From positions 25,864-89,863 of the forward strand of contig SFCS01000002.1 of the NCBI GenBank assembly GCA_004558485.1: DNA of 64,000 nucleotides, given 5' to 3'. This document shows positions 56,091 through 63,803 of the stretch, in pieces. A program made the position numbers and the translations under genes. Below the pieces are notes generated by a model that worked only from the letters and a program-made list of their open reading frames with translations, was not told where the DNA came from and searched no databases. Positions within the stretch are counted from its first letter, which is position 1. Each line of letters begins with the position of its first letter. The DNA comes from Ruminococcus sp. (GTDB lineage: Bacteria > Bacillota > Clostridia > Oscillospirales > Acutalibacteraceae).

Positions 56091-56443
56091 GAGCGCGCAG
56101 CCAGTTGCCGCCGCAGCTCGTCCGCCTCTCCGCGCAAACGCACCGCCTCACGGCGCGCCGTGTCGGCCTCCTGCCGCGCACGGGCGTTCTCAGAGATAAA
56201 GTCCTTCATCTGATCCCGCAGGTTTTCTGCCGAAGCCTCCTGCTTGTGCGCGGTGTCGGCATTCATCAGCGCCGTCAGGATCGCCGCCTGCACCAGCGTG
56301 ATGCGCTCGTTGCTGTTGAGCAGGTTGCGCATGCTGGCATCCACCTGCGCCGCCAGCTCCTGCATGTACCCCGCCGGCTCATCGGTGGAAATGGTATATT
56401 CCGAGCCGCAGATGGACAGGCGAAATTTCTGTACTTCTGCCAT
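56087..56443 (-). CDS. zapA: Cell division protein ZapA
   Basis: 118 residues from ATG 56443 (AAAGGTGTGG upstream), not the longer in-frame start. It opens with the ZapA core FRLSICGSEYTISTDEPAGY then MQELAAQVDASMRNLLNSNE, and the coiled-coil part is ADTAHKQEASAENLRDQMKD followed by ISENARARQEADTARREAVR. ZapA binds FtsZ and stabilises the division ring. ZapA next to a U32 peptidase is a common clostridial arrangement. Confidence 0.85.
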   Translation of the reverse strand: MAEVQKFRLSICGSEYTISTDEPAGYMQELAAQVDASMRNLLNSNERITLVQAAILTALMNADTAHKQEASAENLRDQMKDFISENARARQEADTARREAVRLRGEADELRRQLAARS

Positions 56444-56566
56444 AGGTATGACCACACCTTTCCTTTTTATACGACGGATGTGAGACACACGCCCTGTCGA
56501 AAATGCCCTTTTTTTCTATTATAAAGCGCAAATATGTCAAAAGTCAAGCGCTATACACGATAATTT

Positions 56567-58147
56567 TCACTGCAGATACGGGAGCGGATCGACGCGGCGG
56601 TTGTTCACCCGCACTTCAAAATGCAGATGTGCGCCGGTGCTGTAGCCGGTGCTGCCGATATAGGCGATGGTCTGCCCCTTTGTGACCTTCTGTCCCGCTT
56701 TGACCGCGATCTTGGAGCAGTGCGCATAGAGGGTCTTGACACCGTTCCCGTGGTCAAGGATGACAGCATAGCCGTAGCCCGCAAAAATACCGGTGCCCCA
56801 GGTGCCGGTGCTGTTGACGGCAAGCACCTTGCCGCCGTCTGCGGCGACGATGGGCTTGCCCATGGCGTTATAGCCGGAAATGTCCAACCCCTGATGCAGC
56901 GTTCCCCAGCGCCGCCCGAAATAGGAGGTGATGGTGCGCATGCCGGGCGCGGGCCAGGTGTAGCTGCCGGTGGCAATGCCGTCGCCGTTTACATATTTTC
57001 CCGTGCGGCTGCCGCGCCTTGTGCCGACCTGCACCTTTTGCGTGACCGGCATTTTGAGCACGGTCGCGCTGAGCACGGTGCGCGCCGTTTCCACGCCGTC
57101 GGTCAGCTCGATCTCCGCCGTGACCTCCTGCGACCCGTTGACGCCCTTGACCGAGATGTGCTTTTCGCCGACATAGTGGCGGTCGTTTTGGCGGATCTTG
57201 GTCTCAAAGGGGATGCTCTCCGTATAGGTCCTTTGCACATACCGCCGCACCTGCAGCAAGCCTGCCGCGGGCTGTATCACCAGCGTGTCCCCGGCGTGCA
57301 GCATATCGGAGCCGGCAAAGGCAGTGTTTCTCTCCCGCAGCTCGGAAAGCGTCAGCCCGTTTGCGCGCGCGATCCCGATGAGCGTGTCGCCGTTTTGCAC
57401 GGTATAGCACAGCGGCTCGCGCTGTGTCGACAAGAGCTTTTCCCGCATGGCATCGACGGAGAGCAGTGTGCCGTTGGGATAGGCACCGACGGTGATCTCC
57501 GCCTTTTGCACAAAAACGGAGGGCTTGCTTTCCGTGCCGTCATCCCTTGCGGTGCGGATGGTCTCGAGGAGGGTCTGCAGCCCTTCGATGTCCTCGACCG
57601 CGCCGAGAAAACTGCCGTCGATGAACAGCCCGCCCGCGCGGGTCAGGGCGTCGCTGTGACAGGCGACGAGCGCATCGGAAATGTCGCCGACATCGCAAAG
57701 CGCCCGTTTGGCATAAACAAGGTGGGTGACGGTCGGCGTTTCGGGCATGTTGAAAAACTGCATGACCTGTGTTGCACGGCGGATGCCGGCGTCGGCAGTC
57801 GCGGCGGTCGCTGCCGCGGCGACCGTTTTCCCCTGATAGACGATGCCGAAGGCAAGCGTGTTGCGCACACAGGGGACAATGAGCAGGATGCTCCATGCCC
57901 CCACCGCCACCGTCAGCAGCAGCCGCAAAACGCCGTCAAGCGTTTTGCCTTGTCCCATGAGGGCGAACGGCTTGCAAAACACCGCATACAGGCTTTTCAC
58001 GATGCGCCTGCCGCACCGCTTTGCCCACCGCGTGACGGCGGAAAACAGGTGGTGATAAAAGCGCAATGTCTGCACAAAAAGGATATAAAACGGCGCGCGC
58101 AGCACATAGCCGACGGGGATGGGCAGATCTTCTTCCTGCGGGTGCAT
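56567..58147 (-). CDS. Membrane-anchored M23 peptidase with LysM and G5 domains
   Basis: 526 residues from ATG 58147 (AAAGGAGG upstream). One membrane helix (about 75-95, VGAWSILLIVPCV), a helical region, a LysM domain (about 245-292, CYTVQNGDTLIGIARANGLT), a G5 domain (about 305-380, YTESIPFETKIRQNDRHYVG), and a C-terminal M23/LytM domain with LHQGLDISGYNAMGKPIVAA, DHGNGVKTLYAHCSKIAVKA and GYSTGAHLHFEVRV: H and D of HxxxD plus HLHFE bind zinc. It cuts peptide cross-links in peptidoglycan. No neighbours in operon. Confidence 0.92.
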   Translation of the reverse strand: MHPQEEDLPIPVGYVLRAPFYILFVQTLRFYHHLFSAVTRWAKRCGRRIVKSLYAVFCKPFALMGQGKTLDGVLRLLLTVAVGAWSILLIVPCVRNTLAFGIVYQGKTVAAAATAATADAGIRRATQVMQFFNMPETPTVTHLVYAKRALCDVGDISDALVACHSDALTRAGGLFIDGSFLGAVEDIEGLQTLLETIRTARDDGTESKPSVFVQKAEITVGAYPNGTLLSVDAMREKLLSTQREPLCYTVQNGDTLIGIARANGLTLSELRERNTAFAGSDMLHAGDTLVIQPAAGLLQVRRYVQRTYTESIPFETKIRQNDRHYVGEKHISVKGVNGSQEVTAEIELTDGVETARTVLSATVLKMPVTQKVQVGTRRGSRTGKYVNGDGIATGSYTWPAPGMRTITSYFGRRWGTLHQGLDISGYNAMGKPIVAADGGKVLAVNSTGTWGTGIFAGYGYAVILDHGNGVKTLYAHCSKIAVKAGQKVTKGQTIAYIGSTGYSTGAHLHFEVRVNNRRVDPLPYLQ

Positions 58148-58226
58148 ACGCCCGCCTCCTTTCCTTTTGACATACAAAAAAGTATAGTCCTTTCCGTCGG
58201 AAAATGCAAGAGCGGGACGAAAGGAC

Positions 58227-58255
58227 TTGCGGTTTTTTGCGGAATATGGTATACT
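58227..58255 (+). promoter_or_regulatory. Promoter of the small protein at 58280
   Basis: TTGCGG (58227-58232), 17-base spacer with a T-run and GCGGA, TATACT (58250-58255). The -10 side closely matches the tRNA-Gly promoter 323 bases downstream. Confidence 0.7.
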
Positions 58256-58279
58256 GTCGGGGAAACGGGGGGCTCTCAC

Positions 58280-58546
58280 ATGGACAAGGACGCATTTGCA
58301 TATCCCGAGCTGCACTATTTTAAGAGCGGCAACATCTACAGCGGCAGCTATAAGGGGCTGAACTATAAGCTGACACCGGACGGCGAAACGCTGCACATCG
58401 TCATTTGGTACGGGATGTATTGCAGCGCGGTGAGCGAAATGAGGGCGCAAAAAGATCTACCGCTGACCGCCGACGGGCTTGAGGAAAGCCGACAGTATTT
58501 GTGGGAGCGGTATGTGGAAATGGTAAAAGCCGCAGCGAAAAATTGA
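58280..58546 (+). CDS. Hypothetical cytoplasmic protein, 88 aa
   Basis: Start ATG 58280 with GGGGGG upstream. The sequence MDKDAFAYPELHYFKSGNIY, SGSYKGLNYKLTPDGETLHI, VIWYGMYCSAVSEMRAQKDL, PLTADGLEESRQYLWERYVE is mixed alpha/beta with aromatic strands and no membrane segment. No family is recognised. It looks like a small stand-alone domain (strand-turn-strand, then helix). It ends just before tRNA-Gly, which has its own promoter. Confidence 0.6.
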   Translation: MDKDAFAYPELHYFKSGNIYSGSYKGLNYKLTPDGETLHIVIWYGMYCSAVSEMRAQKDLPLTADGLEESRQYLWERYVEMVKAAAKN

Positions 58547-58549
58547 CCC

Positions 58550-58578
58550 TTGATTTTTTGCGGACTTTGTGGTATACT
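58550..58578 (+). promoter_or_regulatory. Promoter of tRNA-Gly (CCC)
   Basis: TTGATT (58550-58555), 17-base spacer, TATACT (58573-58578); the spacer and -10 strongly resemble the promoter at 58227-58255. Confidence 0.8.
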
Positions 58579-58591
58579 GTTCTGGTATTGT

Positions 58592-58665
58592 GCGGGAGTA
58601 GTTCAGTGGCAGAACGTCAGCTTCCCAAGCTGAATATGCGGGTTCGATTCCCGTCTTCCGCTCCA
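58592..58665 (+). tRNA. tRNA-Gly (CCC)
   Basis: 74 bases with encoded CCA. Acceptor GCGGGAG/CTTCCGC, anticodon loop TTCCCAA, T-loop TTCGATT. A second glycine tRNA beside the TCC-reading one at 41652. Confidence 0.93.
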
Positions 58666-58705
58666 GAGCCCTCGAAGATGTCTGTCTTTGAGGGCTGTTT
58701 TTTTG
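58666..58705 (+). terminator. Terminator of tRNA-Gly (CCC)
   Basis: AGCCCTCGAAGA...TCTTTGAGGGCT followed by GTTTTTTTT. Confidence 0.85.
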
Positions 58706-58717
58706 GGAGGATTGAAA

Positions 58718-59176
58718 ATGACGGGTTCTTTGTGCGCGGTGCGACCGGTGACGGCGGCGGATCGCGCGCTGTTTTTGGCGATGAGCCGCGAGTTTTATGC
58801 GTCTCCGGCAGTGCTGCACGATGTGGATGCGGCGTTTCATGAACGCACCTTTGATGAACTGATGCGGTCGGATGCCTATGCCGAAGCGTTCATTTTGTCC
58901 TATGGCGGCGTTGACTGCGGCTTCGGCCTTTTGGCAAAAACCTTTTCCCGCGAGGTGGGCGGCATGGTCGTGTGGTTGGAGGAGCTGTATATCCGCCCTG
59001 CCTATCAGGGCAAGGGACTCGGCAGCTTTTTCTTCCGCTTTGTGGAGGAAACCCGTCCGGCGGCACGCTATCGGCTGGAGGTGGAACCGGAGAACACGGG
59101 GGCTGTGCGGCTGTATGAGCGACTGGGCTACCGTGCCCTTCCTTATGCACAGATGATAAAAGAGAAAACCGTTTGA
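58718..59176 (+). CDS. GNAT-family N-acetyltransferase
   Basis: 152 residues from ATG 58718 (GGGAGGATTG upstream). GNAT fold with LCAVRPVTAADRALFLAMSR at the start, the acetyl-CoA loop in ELYIRPAYQGKGLGSFFFRF (Q/R-x-x-G-x-G/A), and LEVEPENTGAVRLYERLGYR at the C-terminal end. The substrate is unknown. It sits between tRNA-Gly and the HPr-kinase-like operon, with its own ribosome binding site; whether it belongs to that operon is unclear because 54 bases separate them. Confidence 0.88.
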   Translation: MTGSLCAVRPVTAADRALFLAMSREFYASPAVLHDVDAAFHERTFDELMRSDAYAEAFILSYGGVDCGFGLLAKTFSREVGGMVVWLEELYIRPAYQGKGLGSFFFRFVEETRPAARYRLEVEPENTGAVRLYERLGYRALPYAQMIKEKTV

Positions 59177-59230
59177 CAAGTGCCCCTTGTGCCTATATAA
59201 TATAGGTTAGATTGCTTTGAGGTGAGATAC

Positions 59231-60094
59231 ATGCGCATATGTGTGGCGGACATCCCGATGGAAGTGGAAACAACCGATACGGCGTTTTTTGCACGCCGCT
59301 TTGCGGCATATGCCGCAAACAAAGATGTTCCCCCGCAGATGACGATGACATCGACCGTTGTGCCGCACATTGAAGTGCCCGCCGCAGAAGAGGTCTGGGG
59401 CTGTCACAACCTGCATATGCTGCGTTTGCCGGACGGGCGCTTTTGTGTCTACACCCGCTTGCAGAGCGGCCACATCCGCCACCTGACGACCTATGCGCCA
59501 AAAGCGGAGCGCGCAGATATTCAGGTGTCCCCGCCCGCCGACGGTAATCTGACGCCGACGGACTATGAATATGTCTACACGGGGCAGGAATTTGCCTATC
59601 GCCTCGGATATCTCGGCGGCGCGGTGCTGCATGGCTCCGCCATAGCCTATCGCGGTGAAGGGGTCATTTTCTCTGCACCTTCGGGCACGGGAAAATCCAC
59701 GCACACAACGCTGTGGAAGCGCTGTTTCGGCGCGGATGTGGAGTATATCAACGATGACAAGCCCGCGCTGCGCTTTTCCGATGACGGCGTGACCGTCTAC
59801 GGGACGCCGTGGAGCGGCAAGACCGATCTCAACAATAACCTTGCCGTGCCGCTGCGGGCGGTTGTGTTCCTGGAGCGCGGCGAGAAAAACCACATCGAAC
59901 GGATGTCGCCGGTCGAGGCGCTGTTTCGGATGGGGCGGGAGATCGTCCGCCCCTACAGCGATATGACGCTTGAAAAAAAGCTGGCGGACTTTATGACGGA
60001 GCTCACACAGCGCGTGCCGGTATACCGACTCGCCTGCACGATGGAGTCTGAGGCGGCAACGGTCTCGCGTGACGGGATCTTTGCCGGGAAGTAA
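59231..60094 (+). CDS. HPr-kinase-like P-loop protein
   Basis: 287 residues from ATG 59231 (GAGGTGA upstream). The C-terminal kinase core has the HPrK/P-specific LHGSAIAYRGEGVIFSAPSG and TGKSTHTTLWK (Walker A, K155), then a YINDDKPALRF acidic site and GTPWSGKTDLNNN (second P-loop-like). The first about 120 residues do not match the HPr-recognition domain of HPrK. This is the HPr-kinase-like branch that travels with PqqD-family proteins in RiPP-linked operons, where it may phosphorylate a peptide; in HPrK proper the target is HPr Ser46. First gene of the operon with PqqD and the S26 peptidase. Confidence 0.8.
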   Translation: MRICVADIPMEVETTDTAFFARRFAAYAANKDVPPQMTMTSTVVPHIEVPAAEEVWGCHNLHMLRLPDGRFCVYTRLQSGHIRHLTTYAPKAERADIQVSPPADGNLTPTDYEYVYTGQEFAYRLGYLGGAVLHGSAIAYRGEGVIFSAPSGTGKSTHTTLWKRCFGADVEYINDDKPALRFSDDGVTVYGTPWSGKTDLNNNLAVPLRAVVFLERGEKNHIERMSPVEALFRMGREIVRPYSDMTLEKKLADFMTELTQRVPVYRLACTMESEAATVSRDGIFAGK

Positions 60095-60108
60095 GGGAGG
60101 AAACGAAA

Positions 60109-60381
60109 ATGAAGATCAAAGACGGATTTGTGCTGAAAACCATCGGGGATAACCACATCGTGGTGCCGCTCGGGGCGCAGGCGGTGGATTTCCGCTGCAT
60201 GATCACGCTCAACGACACCGGCGCGTTCCTTTGGGAAAAGCTTGCCGAGGAACAGACGGCGGCATCGCTGCTGCAGGCGCTTTTGGCAGAATATGCCGTG
60301 GATGAGGCGACCGCGCAGAAGGATGTGGATGCTTTCCTGAATCATTTGCGCGAGAATGATCTCCTGGAGGAATGTCTGTGA
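60109..60381 (+). CDS. PqqD-family peptide-binding protein (RRE-like)
   Basis: 90 residues, the normal size of a PqqD/RiPP-recognition element. Core motif IGDNHIVVPLGAQAVDFRCM, ITLNDTGAFLWEKLAEEQTA, and the helical tail SLLQALLAEYAVDEATAQKD. PqqD-type domains bind the leader part of a precursor peptide and hand it to a tailoring enzyme. No precursor peptide gene or radical-SAM enzyme is seen nearby. ATG follows GGGAGGAAACG. Its stop overlaps the GTG start of the peptidase gene. Confidence 0.85.
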   Translation: MKIKDGFVLKTIGDNHIVVPLGAQAVDFRCMITLNDTGAFLWEKLAEEQTAASLLQALLAEYAVDEATAQKDVDAFLNHLRENDLLEECL

Positions 60382-60875
60382 GCCGGAAGGTTCTGGTGGA
60401 GAGCCTTTCCGTGCTTTCCCCGATGATAACGGAGAGCATCGAGGCCGGTTCAAAGGTCATCCTGACGGTGACCGGCAACAGCATGCGCCCCTATCTGCGT
60501 CATCTGCGTGATCAGGTGGTGCTGGAGAAATGCGATCCGCGTGCCCTGAAGGTGGGGGATGTGCCGCTGTATCAGCGCGCAGACGGCAGCTTTGTGCTGC
60601 ACCGTGTGGTCGCGCTCGGCGCATCGACCTATACCATGTGCGGCGATGCGCAGACAACAAAGGAATACGGTGTGCCGAATAACCGCATCATCGCCGTGGC
60701 GACGGGGTTCTATCGGCGCGGAAAATATGTCTCCTGCGATGCGCAGTCGTATCGCCTGTATGTGCGCCTTTGGCTGGCGGTGCTGCCGTGCCGCGGCTTT
60801 TTGCTCAAGTGCGGTTCTGTTTGTAAACGGATCGGCAGATGGTTTGCGGGGAAAAAACGCGGAGGAGCAAAGTGA
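60378..60875 (+). CDS. SipW-type S26 signal peptidase (Ser-His type)
   Basis: 165 residues from GTG 60378; GGAGG is seven bases upstream (an earlier in-frame ATG is too close to it). The nucleophile S35 lies in the box TGNSMRPYL and the second residue is H75 in SFVLHRVV, where bacterial leader peptidases have Lys. This Ser-His pair marks the SipW/archaeal/ER type of S26 peptidase. An N-terminal membrane segment is weak; a hydrophobic C-terminal stretch (RLYVRLWLAVLPCRGFLL) may anchor it. Between PqqD and VanZ genes, it might process the exported product of the operon. The substrate is unknown. Confidence 0.82.
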   Translation: MSRKVLVESLSVLSPMITESIEAGSKVILTVTGNSMRPYLRHLRDQVVLEKCDPRALKVGDVPLYQRADGSFVLHRVVALGASTYTMCGDAQTTKEYGVPNNRIIAVATGFYRRGKYVSCDAQSYRLYVRLWLAVLPCRGFLLKCGSVCKRIGRWFAGKKRGGAK

Positions 60876-61336
60876 AAAAGCGGAAGGTATGGCGCGTTTT
60901 GCTGTCGGTGCTGCTGGGGCTGACGGTGCTGTTTATTTGGTCGAACTCCCTGCGCGGCAGGGAGGCGTCCTCCGAACAAAGCGGATGGGTGCTGCAGTTT
61001 TTGCAGGGGATACTGGACAGTCTCGGTATTTCGCTCACGCTGACGGTGCATTTTGTGCGCAAAGCGGCGCATTTCACGGAATACTTCCTTTTGGGAGTGC
61101 AGGTGGCGCTGTACGGCTGCGTGGTCACCGGCGTGAACCGTCGCCGTGTGTGGGATATGTGCTGCGCGATCGGCGGCGTGGCGTTTTTGGATGAGACCAT
61201 ACAGATCTTCTCGCAGCGCGGCCCCGCGATCGCGGATGTGTGGCTGGATATGGCAGGCGGTGCAGTCGGTCTGATCTTGTGCTTTGCACTGTACTTTTTG
61301 ATCGTTTCCTGTCGGCGCAAAAAGCGGCGCGGGTGA
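60872..61336 (+). CDS. VanZ-family membrane protein
   Basis: 154 residues from GTG 60872, overlapping the S26 stop by four bases (GTGA). Four membrane segments with the VanZ signature: LLGLTVLFIWSNSLRGREAS, VRKAAHFTEYFLLGVQVALY, and DETIQIFSQRGPAIADVWLD then MAGGAVGLILCFALYFL. The VanZ family (named from teicoplanin resistance) is widespread in Firmicutes and of unclear function. Part of the same operon as the Wzz and tyrosine-kinase genes that follow after 60 bases. Confidence 0.85.
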   Translation: MKKRKVWRVLLSVLLGLTVLFIWSNSLRGREASSEQSGWVLQFLQGILDSLGISLTLTVHFVRKAAHFTEYFLLGVQVALYGCVVTGVNRRRVWDMCCAIGGVAFLDETIQIFSQRGPAIADVWLDMAGGAVGLILCFALYFLIVSCRRKKRRG

Positions 61337-61396
61337 TTGACGGACAACGCACATTGTGGTATGATGTTCCTGATAAAAAGCGAAAGAGGATGTAGT

Positions 61397-62095
61397 ATGC
61401 AGCGATTGGATATTCGTTCGATTTTTAGGTTGCTTCTGTCGCGGATGCGGATGCTTTTGATATTTGCGGTGATTTTTGCCGTGCTTTTCGGCGCAGTCAC
61501 CTATCTTTTCGTGCCCGATACTTATGCCAGCGGCGTTTCCGTATATGTTTCCAGTCTCGCCAGCGCGGCGGATAAGCAGGTCGCCAGCTACAGCTCACTG
61601 AATTCCGCGGAATGGTTGGTGCTGACCTATGCGGAGATCCTGCAAAACCGTGTGACGCTGCAAAAGGTTCTGCCGAAGCTCAGCCGCCATTTGACGGAGG
61701 CGGAACTTGCCGAGATGGTGAAGGTGCAGGGCATCGAGGACGCGGCAATCATGCGCATCACCGTCACCGCCGACGATCCGGAGTTTGCGCGGGAAATATG
61801 CGACGCGATGGCACAGGTGTCTCCCGAGGTGCTGCAATCGGTGGTGGGCGTCGGATCGGTCAAGGTGATCGGCAAGGCGCTTAAAGGCATGAAAACCTCG
61901 CCGCGAGCGCCGCTCATGGCGGTTTTGGGGGCGCTGTGCGGTATGGTGGTCGCTGCGCTGATCGTAATCCTGCGCTATCTGAACGATAGCACCATCAAGA
62001 CGGAAAGTTCCCTTAAAGAGCGGTTGGGCGTGCCGGTGCTCGGCACGATCCCCAGTTTCTATCAGACGCTGAAAGGGGAGAAGACGCATGCGTAA
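61397..62095 (+). CDS. Wzz/CpsC-type chain-length regulator
   Basis: 232 residues from ATG 61397 (AAGAGGATG upstream). Two membrane helices flank an extracellular region: FRLLLSRMRMLLIFAVIFAV then LFGAVTYLFVPDTYASGVSV, and at the end APLMAVLGALCGMVVAALIV. It lacks its own kinase domain, like CpsC/YwqC of Gram-positive bacteria. Such proteins set polysaccharide chain length and activate their partner BY-kinase through the C-terminal tail (LGVPVLGTIPSFYQTLKGEK). Its stop lies past the start of that kinase gene (8-base overlap). Confidence 0.88.
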   Translation: MQRLDIRSIFRLLLSRMRMLLIFAVIFAVLFGAVTYLFVPDTYASGVSVYVSSLASAADKQVASYSSLNSAEWLVLTYAEILQNRVTLQKVLPKLSRHLTEAELAEMVKVQGIEDAAIMRITVTADDPEFAREICDAMAQVSPEVLQSVVGVGSVKVIGKALKGMKTSPRAPLMAVLGALCGMVVAALIVILRYLNDSTIKTESSLKERLGVPVLGTIPSFYQTLKGEKTHA

Positions 62096-62798
62096 GGTGA
62101 AAAATGACGGCAAGCAGCAGGCAACGCCGATGGGCGGAACCTTTGAGATCATCGAAGCGTATAAATCCTTGCGCGCGAACCTGCTGTTTTCTCTTGCCAA
62201 TGCGCAAAAGAAGATTGTCGTGGTGTCCGGCGCCGAGCCGGATGTCGGCAAATCCACCACCAGCAGCAACCTGGCAGTGATGATGGCGCAGACCGGCAGT
62301 CGCGTGCTGCTCATTGACGCAGACCTGCGCAAGCCGACGCTGCACAAGACCTTCCATGTCAGCCGCAGCGATGGATTGACGAAGTGCCTGCTGCGCTCCG
62401 GCGATTGGGAGAGTGCTATCGTCAAAGAGGTCGCGCCGCATCTCGATCTGCTCCCCTCCGGGCCGATCCCGCCCAATCCTTCCGAGCTTCTCGGCTCTGC
62501 GCGGATGGTGCAATTGCTCAATGCTTTTTCAGAAAAATATGAATACATCTTCATTGATACACCGCCCATCAATGTGGTCACCGACGGACTGATCCTGATC
62601 TCCCGTTCCGCGGGCGCTGTGTTGGTCACGAGACAGAATCAGACGACCTATGAAGAGGTGCAGGAGTCGGTGGACAACATCCGCAAGGTGAACGGAAATC
62701 TGCTCGGCGTGGTGATCAATGATTATAAGATTACGGCGGGCGAGCGGCAACGGCGGTATTATTATAAGCATTATGGGTACGGAAATGCTAAGGATTGA
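62088..62798 (+). CDS. CpsD/YwqD-type bacterial tyrosine kinase
   Basis: 236 residues from ATG 62088 (AAAGGGGAG upstream). Walker A is GAEPDVGKST (GKS at 54-56), Walker A' is LLIDADLRKPTLH, and Walker B is IFIDTPPI. The C-terminal tail has the autophosphorylated Tyr cluster (RRYYYKHYGYGNAKD). Cytoplasmic BY-kinases of this type pair with CpsC-like membrane proteins and control capsule synthesis through phosphorylation cycles. Its stop overlaps the phosphatase start. Nearby glycan genes (flippase, UGM, GT2) lie elsewhere in the window. Confidence 0.93.
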   Translation: MRKVKNDGKQQATPMGGTFEIIEAYKSLRANLLFSLANAQKKIVVVSGAEPDVGKSTTSSNLAVMMAQTGSRVLLIDADLRKPTLHKTFHVSRSDGLTKCLLRSGDWESAIVKEVAPHLDLLPSGPIPPNPSELLGSARMVQLLNAFSEKYEYIFIDTPPINVVTDGLILISRSAGAVLVTRQNQTTYEEVQESVDNIRKVNGNLLGVVINDYKITAGERQRRYYYKHYGYGNAKD

Positions 62799-63477
62799 TT
62801 TCCACAGCCATTGTCTGCCGCAGCTGGATGACGGCGCACGCGATGTGGAAACGGCACATGCGATGCTGCGAATGCTCTCCGAGCAGGGCATTGAGCGGGC
62901 GGTGATGACGCCGCACTACTATGCCGCACAGGACACGGTGGAGCAGTTTCTGAAACGCCGGCAGCGCGCCTTGGAGCGGGTGGCGAATGTCACGGCGCCG
63001 CGGCTGCTGACCGGTGCGGAGGTATATCTCGACCGTGAAGTGGTGACGCCCGATCTGCCGCAGCTGTGCATCACCGGAACGGACATTTTGCTCATGGAAA
63101 TGCCGTTCATGCCGCTGGCACCCTGGATGATCGAGGCGCTGGAGGATGTGCTGTATACGCTGCGCTGCCGCGTGATGCTGGCGCATCTGACGCGGTATAT
63201 GCCGTATTATCGCAGCGGCGATTTTGAACAGCTTTTGTCGCTCCCGCAGGTGATCGTGCAGATCAACACCGAGGCGCTGCTGCACCGTATCTCCCGCCGA
63301 CAGGTGAAGAAATGGCTGACAGACGGCGTGCCGATCGTTTTCGGCAGCGATGCACACAACCTCACGGACCGTCGTCCGCAGTTTGATAAAGCGCGCCGTT
63401 TTCTTTCGCGCTCCCACGGCGGCGTTGTGCCCGCGGACGCGGCAAACGCCCTTGCCGAACAGTGGGGCTGCTTATGA
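62785..63477 (+). CDS. CpsB/YwqE-type PHP tyrosine-protein phosphatase
   Basis: 230 residues from ATG 62785, inside the kinase gene (an in-frame ATG at 62773 is the alternative). The metal-binding PHP motif is IDFHSHCLPQLDDGARDVET, followed by VMTPHYYAAQD, LTGAEVYLD, LLMEMPFMPLAPWMIEAL, HLTRYMPYY and the final FGSDAHNLTDRRPQ. CpsB phosphatases remove phosphate from the kinase's Tyr cluster to complete the regulatory cycle. It ends the operon that begins at 59231 or 61397. Confidence 0.93.
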   Translation: MLRIDFHSHCLPQLDDGARDVETAHAMLRMLSEQGIERAVMTPHYYAAQDTVEQFLKRRQRALERVANVTAPRLLTGAEVYLDREVVTPDLPQLCITGTDILLMEMPFMPLAPWMIEALEDVLYTLRCRVMLAHLTRYMPYYRSGDFEQLLSLPQVIVQINTEALLHRISRRQVKKWLTDGVPIVFGSDAHNLTDRRPQFDKARRFLSRSHGGVVPADAANALAEQWGCL

Positions 63478-63508
63478 CGGCGCCCTGCACAGTTTTTTCT
63501 GAAAACAC

Positions 63509-63536
63509 TTGACAATCGTCCTTTTTATGGTACAAT
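63509..63536 (+). promoter_or_regulatory. Promoter of the tRNA-Ile2/tRNA-Trp pair
   Basis: Perfect TTGACA (63509-63514), 16-base spacer, TACAAT (63531-63536). Confidence 0.8.
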
Positions 63537-63572
63537 AGATAGCGTTCCTGAACAACTTTCGGGATCCTAAAT

Positions 63573-63649
63573 GGGCCTTTAGCTCAGTTGGTTAGAGCCA
63601 CCGGCTCATAACCGGTTGGTCCCGGGTTCGAGTCCCTGAAGGCCCACCA
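63573..63649 (+). tRNA. tRNA with CAT anticodon, probably tRNA-Ile2 (lysidine type)
   Basis: 77 bases with encoded CCA. The acceptor stem GGGCCTT/AAGGCCC has C4-G69 and C5-G68 pairs, the determinants of TilS recognition; elongator tRNA-Met carries other pairs. So the anticodon CAT is probably modified to lysidine and reads ATA. One T-stem pair (C50/T64) is mismatched. Confidence 0.75.
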
Positions 63650-63685
63650 GGCGATGACAGCTTCGGCTGTGATGATATACCGTAT

Positions 63686-63761
63686 AGGGGCATAGCTCAG
63701 TTGGTAGAGCAGCGGTCTCCAAAACCGCGTGCCGAGGGTTCGAGCCCTTCTGCCCCTGCCA
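63686..63761 (+). tRNA. tRNA-Trp (CCA)
   Basis: 76 bases with encoded CCA. Acceptor AGGGGCA/TGCCCCT, anticodon loop CTCCAAA, T-loop TTCGAGC. Confidence 0.95.
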
Positions 63762-63803
63762 AACAAGAAAGACCTCCGCTTGTGCGGAGGTCTTTCTTGT
63801 TTT
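63761..63803 (+). terminator. Terminator after tRNA-Trp
   Basis: AACAAGAAAGACCTCCGC-TTGT-GCGGAGGTCTTTCTTGTT, an 18-bp perfect stem ending in TT. Confidence 0.95.
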
